Shown piece by piece: positions 59,760-64,000 of a DNA stretch of 64,000 nt. Numbering within the stretch: the first letter of the stretch is position 1; every line of letters begins with the position of its first letter. Both the position numbers and the translations under genes were made by a program. Under the pieces are notes generated by a model, which saw nothing but the letters and a program-made list of their open reading frames with translations, had not been told where the DNA came from and searched no databases. This DNA is from an uncultured Actinomycetes bacterium (GTDB lineage Bacteria; Actinomycetota; Acidimicrobiia; Acidimicrobiales; Microtrichaceae): assembly GCA_903925745.1 (NCBI GenBank), contig CAIYGQ010000174.1, positions 1-64,000 on the forward strand, in the 5' to 3' direction.

Positions 59760-62375
59760 ATGAGCGACGACCAGAACGACGGATCCACTCCGGAACCCGA
59801 GGAGTCCGTCGACGGACCGGGGGCGGTCGCGACCACGGACGAGGACCTGCTCGCGGGCTCGATCGAGCCGATCGAGATCCAACAGGAGATGGAGCAGTCC
59901 TTCCTGGACTACGCCATGTCGGTCATCGTCGCCCGGGCCCTGCCCGATGTCCGGGACGGCCTGAAGCCGGTGCACCGGCGGATCCTGTGGGCGATGCACG
60001 AGGGCGGACTCCGCCCCGATCGGAACCACCGCAAGTGCGCGACGGTCGTCGGCGACGTCATCGGCAAGTACCACCCCCACGGTGACTCCGCCGTCTACGA
60101 CGCGCTGGTCCGCATGGGCCAGGACTTCTCGCTGCGTCACCCGCTCGTCGACCCGCACGGGAACTTCGGTTCGCCCTCGGACCCACCCGCCGCCTACCGC
60201 TACACGGAGTGCCGGCTCACCGCGCTCGCCATGCAGATGCTGGCCGACATCGACGAGGACACCGTCGACTTCGTCCCGAACTTCGACGGCTCGACCGAGG
60301 AACCGACGGTCCTGCCCGCCCGGTTCCCGAACCTGTTGGTCAACGGATCACAGGGCATCGCCGTCGGCATGGCCACCAGCATCCCGCCGCACAACCTGGG
60401 CGAGATCGTCGACGCGACGATCCACCTGATCCAGCACCCCGAGGCGACGACCGACGACCTCATGACCTTCGTGCAGGGACCCGACTTCCCGACGGGAGCC
60501 CAGATCATGGGTCGAGCCGGATTGGTCTCGGCGTTCCGGACCGGGCGGGGATCCATCAAGCTCCGCGCCCGCGCCGAGATCGAGGAGGGCGCCCGGAACG
60601 AACGCATCGTCGTCACCGAGGTCCCGTACCAGACGTCGGTCGAGCAGATCGAGGAGAAGATCGCGGAGCTGGTCAACTCGAAGGTCCTCGACGGCATCCG
60701 GGAGCTCCGCAACGAGAGCGCGCGCGGCCGGACCCGCTTCATCATCGAGTTGAAGCGTGACGCCCCGTCCAACGTGGTGCTGAACAACCTGTACAAGCAC
60801 ACGCCGATGCAGACCTCGTTCCCCGTGAACATGGTCGCCCTGGTCGACGGTGTGCCCCGGACCCTGACGCTGCGGGACGCGTTGGCGCACTACGTCGAGC
60901 ACCAGGTCGAGGTCATCCGCCGCCGCTCGGAGTTCCGTCTCGCCAAGGCCCAGCGACGGGCACACATCGTGGAGGGCTTCCTGAAGGCCCTGGACCTGAT
61001 CGAGGAGATCATCGCCGCGATCAGGGCGTCCGAGGACCGGGCGGCCGCCATCACCGCGCTCCAGGCCGAGGCCTTCGGCTTCTCGGAGATCCAGGCCACC
61101 GAGATCGTCGACATGCGACTCTCGACGCTGACCCGTCTCGGCCGGGAGCGCCTGGAGGAGGAGATGGCGCAGCTCCGGGCGACGATCGCCGAACTCGAGG
61201 CGATCCTCGGCGACGAAGCCGTGCTCCGCGGTGTGATCGTGACCGAACTGCAGGAGGTCCGGGACGAGTTCGCCACCGAGCGGCGCTCGACCCTGGAGAT
61301 CGACGAGGGCGACCTGGAGATCGAGGACCTGATCGACGACGAGGAGGTCGTCGTGGTCATGACCTCGCGTGGCTACATCAAGACCGTGGCGGCCGATGCG
61401 TTCCGGGCCCAGAGTCGGGGCGGTGTCGGTGTGGCGGGAGCCCGCCTGAAGGACGAGGACTACGTCACCGACCTGATCCACACCTCGGCGCACGCCTTCC
61501 TGTTGTTCTTCTCGAACCGGGGTCGCGTCTACCGGCTCAAGGCCCACCGGATCCCCATGAAGGACCGGACCGCCCAGGGGATCGCGCTGGTCAACCTGTT
61601 GCAGCTGGCTCCCGGTGAGGTGATCCAGACGGTCATCGACACCCGCGACTACGAGACCAACCGGTACCTGTTGTTCGTGACGCGGACCGGCACCGTGAAG
61701 AAGACACGCTTCACGGCCTACGACTCGTCGCTGCGGAGTGGGCTGATCGCCATCGCCCTCCGTGACGACGACGAGTTGGTGCGCGTGATCCCGACCTCGG
61801 GTTCGTCCGACATCGTCCTGGTGTCGGCCTCGGGCAAGGGGATCCGATTCGCCGAGGCCGACGTGCGGGAGATGGGCCGGGCGACGACCGGCGTGCGGGG
61901 CATGCGGCTGGTCGGTGCGGACCGGGTGGTCGGGGCCGACGCCGTCACGCCGGGACAGACGATCCTGACCGTCACCGACGGTGGGTTCGGCAAGCGCACC
62001 CCGGTCGATGCGCTGTCTCGCCAGGGCCGCGGGGGTCAGGGGATGCGGGTCCATCGGATCCGGGAGGAGCGTGGCACTGTGCTCACCGGGCTGTTGGTCG
62101 AGGACGACGACCACCTGCTGCTCATCAGCGACGGGGGTGTCATCATCCGGACCTCGGCCTCGGAGATCTCGGTGCAGGGTCGTGACGCCACCGGAGTCCG
62201 GGTGATGAGCGTGGGCGAGGGCCGGGTGGCGGCGGTGGCCCGGGTTCCGGCCGGCGAGGACCCCGACGAAGGGGACCCTGACGATGCCGGCCCCGATGCA
62301 GGGCACCCGGCCGGGCAGGAACCGTCCGGCGGCCCGTCCGGCGGTGCCGATGGTGGTGACGGCACGCCGGAGTGA
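59760..62375 (+). CDS. gyrA: DNA gyrase subunit A
   Basis: [51 protein letters not shown], GyrA box QGRGGQG. Confidence 0.97.
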   Translation: MSDDQNDGSTPEPEESVDGPGAVATTDEDLLAGSIEPIEIQQEMEQSFLDYAMSVIVARALPDVRDGLKPVHRRILWAMHEGGLRPDRNHRKCATVVGDVIGKYHPHGDSAVYDALVRMGQDFSLRHPLVDPHGNFGSPSDPPAAYRYTECRLTALAMQMLADIDEDTVDFVPNFDGSTEEPTVLPARFPNLLVNGSQGIAVGMATSIPPHNLGEIVDATIHLIQHPEATTDDLMTFVQGPDFPTGAQIMGRAGLVSAFRTGRGSIKLRARAEIEEGARNERIVVTEVPYQTSVEQIEEKIAELVNSKVLDGIRELRNESARGRTRFIIELKRDAPSNVVLNNLYKHTPMQTSFPVNMVALVDGVPRTLTLRDALAHYVEHQVEVIRRRSEFRLAKAQRRAHIVEGFLKALDLIEEIIAAIRASEDRAAAITALQAEAFGFSEIQATEIVDMRLSTLTRLGRERLEEEMAQLRATIAELEAILGDEAVLRGVIVTELQEVRDEFATERRSTLEIDEGDLEIEDLIDDEEVVVVMTSRGYIKTVAADAFRAQSRGGVGVAGARLKDEDYVTDLIHTSAHAFLLFFSNRGRVYRLKAHRIPMKDRTAQGIALVNLLQLAPGEVIQTVIDTRDYETNRYLLFVTRTGTVKKTRFTAYDSSLRSGLIAIALRDDDELVRVIPTSGSSDIVLVSASGKGIRFAEADVREMGRATTGVRGMRLVGADRVVGADAVTPGQTILTVTDGGFGKRTPVDALSRQGRGGQGMRVHRIREERGTVLTGLLVEDDDHLLLISDGGVIIRTSASEISVQGRDATGVRVMSVGEGRVAAVARVPAGEDPDEGDPDDAGPDAGHPAGQEPSGGPSGGADGGDGTPE

Positions 62376-62724
62376 GCGCGGCTCGGTGGGCGTGGCCGCG
62401 CTCGTCGTGGGCGTGGCGCTCTGCGCCGCGTTCGGAGCGGCTCTCGCCGCGGCCGGAGGACCGCTCCGCTCCGCGGCCCGAATGGAGTCGGTCGCCGACC
62501 TGGTGGCCACGGCCGCCGTCGCCGGAGGGCCCGACGGGGCGGACCGCGTGGCCCGACGCAACGGTGTGCGCCTGGTGGACCTCAGGACCGAGGCCGGAGG
62601 TCTCGTCACGGTGGTCGTCGACTCGGGTTCCCGCTCAGCGTCCGCGTCGGCCCGGCCCGCGTGGCCGCCGCCCGAGCCCGGGTCGCGTGCCGGGGCCGGG
62701 GGTTCACTAGGCTCGACCGGGTGA
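62353..62724 (+). CDS. short exported TadE/G-like or hypothetical membrane protein
   Basis: [56 protein letters not shown]; start uncertain, overlaps gyrA end. Confidence 0.5.
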   Translation: MVTARRSERGSVGVAALVVGVALCAAFGAALAAAGGPLRSAARMESVADLVATAAVAGGPDGADRVARRNGVRLVDLRTEAGGLVTVVVDSGSRSASASARPAWPPPEPGSRAGAGGSLGSTG

Positions 62725-63491
62725 GCCCCTCCTCGACCCCCGGGTCCTCCCCTGATCCGTCCCGTTCATCCGGGCCGACGGGTGGTCGAACCGGACCCCC
62801 GCCCTCGGGGTCCTCCTCGGTCGGATCGTCGGGGACGACGCCGAGGTCGGCTCCCAAGGCCTCGCCGAAACCCGATTCGACGGCCGCCCCGAAGTCGGCA
62901 CCGAAGTCGGCACCGGCCGATGCCCCCGGCTTCGGCGAACGTGGTCGATCCGGCACGGCCCCGGCCGGATCGTCGCCGACGACGCGTCAGGCGCCGGCGC
63001 GATCGTCCGGGTCGACGACGGCGGCGCCCACGCCCCGGCCCGCGGTCACACCGACGCCGGCGGCGGCCACTCCCGTGGAGACCGTGGACGCCCGTCGGGT
63101 GATGGGGTACCGCCGCCAGCGCTTCGAGGCCCGCAAGGTCCGGCGCCTGGTGCGCCACATCGACCCGTGGTCGGCCCTCAAGCTGGCCGTGCTGATCGCC
63201 CTGTCGTTGTGGCTCATCACGATGATCGCGTCGGTCATCCTGTGGACCGTGGCCCGCAACGCCGGCACGGTGGCGAGCGTCGAGGAGTTCGTGAACTCCA
63301 CGTTCTCGTTGCAGGACTGGAAGCTCGACGGCGAGTTCCTGTTCCGGCAGTTCTCGTTGGTGAGCCTGCTCGGGTACCTGGGCGTCGCCGGAGCGATCGT
63401 CGTCTCGACGCTCGTGTTCAACCTGATCAGCGACATCATCGGCGGCGTCTGGATCTCGGTGATCGAGGAGGAGACCGCCCGACCGATGTGA
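62721..63491 (+). CDS. DUF3566 family membrane protein
   Basis: Disordered Pro/Ser/Ala N-terminus then VRRLVRHIDPWSALKLAVLIALSLWLITMIASVILWTVARNAG; downstream of gyrA as in mycobacteria. Confidence 0.88.
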   Translation: MSPSSTPGSSPDPSRSSGPTGGRTGPPPSGSSSVGSSGTTPRSAPKASPKPDSTAAPKSAPKSAPADAPGFGERGRSGTAPAGSSPTTRQAPARSSGSTTAAPTPRPAVTPTPAAATPVETVDARRVMGYRRQRFEARKVRRLVRHIDPWSALKLAVLIALSLWLITMIASVILWTVARNAGTVASVEEFVNSTFSLQDWKLDGEFLFRQFSLVSLLGYLGVAGAIVVSTLVFNLISDIIGGVWISVIEEETARPM

Positions 63492-63577
63492 GCGGGCGGT
63501 CCGGGCGGGCACCCGGCCGCTTTCGGCCCACGATGGATGGTCGGTTACGCTGACCGACCGTCGCCGGGCGACGATCC

Positions 63578-63651
<74 letters not shown>

Positions 63652-63710
63652 CGGAACCACCGGCCCACTCCGGGGCCGTGTCCGGCCAGAACCGCCGGGG
63701 AGGCGTTGCG

Positions 63711-63848
63711 GTGCGCGGAGTCCGACGAGCGATCCTGGCCGTGTGCTTCGGCGTCGCCGGCGCCATCCTCGTCCGCCTGGCCGGGGCCTCACCGACTGCG
63801 CCGGAGCAGGGCGGCTGGCGGGAGCTGCGCGGCGAGGAACTCCGGTGA
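63711..63848 (+). CDS. small DLW-39-like membrane protein (45 aa)
   Basis: VRGVRRAILAVCFGVAGAILVRLAGASPTAPEQGGWRELRGEELR; position after gyrA-DUF3566-tRNA-Ile. Confidence 0.4.
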   Translation: MRGVRRAILAVCFGVAGAILVRLAGASPTAPEQGGWRELRGEELR

Positions 63849-64000
63849 CGCCCGGCTCGACCGGGGCTCCCGCCGCCGTCGTCGTCGGCGCCGGCACGGT
63901 CGGCGTCAGGTGCGCGCGCGAGCTGCTCGGATCCGGCCCGGACGGCCGCCCGAGCGTCGGCGCGCTCACCGTGGTCACCCGGCGGACCGATCGGCGGGGC
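63845..64000 (+). CDS. hypothetical protein, partial; Rossmann-like N-terminus (runs off window end)
   Basis: VTPGSTGAPAAVVVGAGTVGVRCARELLGSG... GTGA overlap with upstream ORF. Confidence 0.4.
   Translation, partial: MTPGSTGAPAAVVVGAGTVGVRCARELLGSGPDGRPSVGALTVVTRRTDRRG

Noticed and set aside
59990-60150. GyrA QRDR as a resistance variant
   Set aside because: [13 protein letters not shown] retains the Ser83/Asp87-equivalent residues, so there is no obvious quinolone-resistance substitution
60348-62609. 753-aa minus-strand ORF antisense to gyrA
   Set aside because: Shadow ORF caused by GC-rich third positions; no domain similarity

Overview
A 64 kb high-GC actinobacterial chromosome segment that spans the replication origin neighbourhood (class-level placement, possibly Acidimicrobiia-like, is only an impression). 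dnaA-dnaN-recF-DciA/DUF721-gyrB-gyrA run rightward. rpmH-rnpA-yidD-yidC-jag-rsmG-parA-parB run leftward from the rpmH/dnaA divergence. Three perfect 16-bp parS palindromes lie just upstream of parA, one of them inside a 36-bp perfect palindrome. Further left are a CCA transferase/GNAT/DUF6049/Ser-Thr kinase/trxB/trxA/CwlM-like block, USP, a methyltransferase, DUF5318-PBP, panB, rpsF-ssb-rpsR-rplI-dnaB (dnaB is interrupted by an intein of about 379 aa), hbd, cyclophilin, lysC, hemW, asd, tRNA-Pro, a WhiB/NfeD/paired ArsA-like ATPase block, Mrp/SufR-like/A-type Fe-S genes, a fused 2Fe-2S/molybdopterin-domain protein, and a GSII/GSI/GlnR-like nitrogen cluster. No phage, transposon or CRISPR array was seen. 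The most interesting signals are: (i) the parS cluster with its super-palindrome; (ii) a MurJ-less locus in which an apparently active kinase carries the MviN-type extracellular sensor, next to a degenerate CwlM-like pseudo-amidase whose 5' end lacks a conventional start codon; (iii) the DnaB intein with an eroded endonuclease region; (iv) perfect DnaA boxes upstream of gyrB and beside parB; (v) the compact Fe-S/Mo-domain chimera; (vi) the GS/GlnR locus with an 11-bp-period direct repeat. All calls come from reading the sequence and translations; no database search was run.
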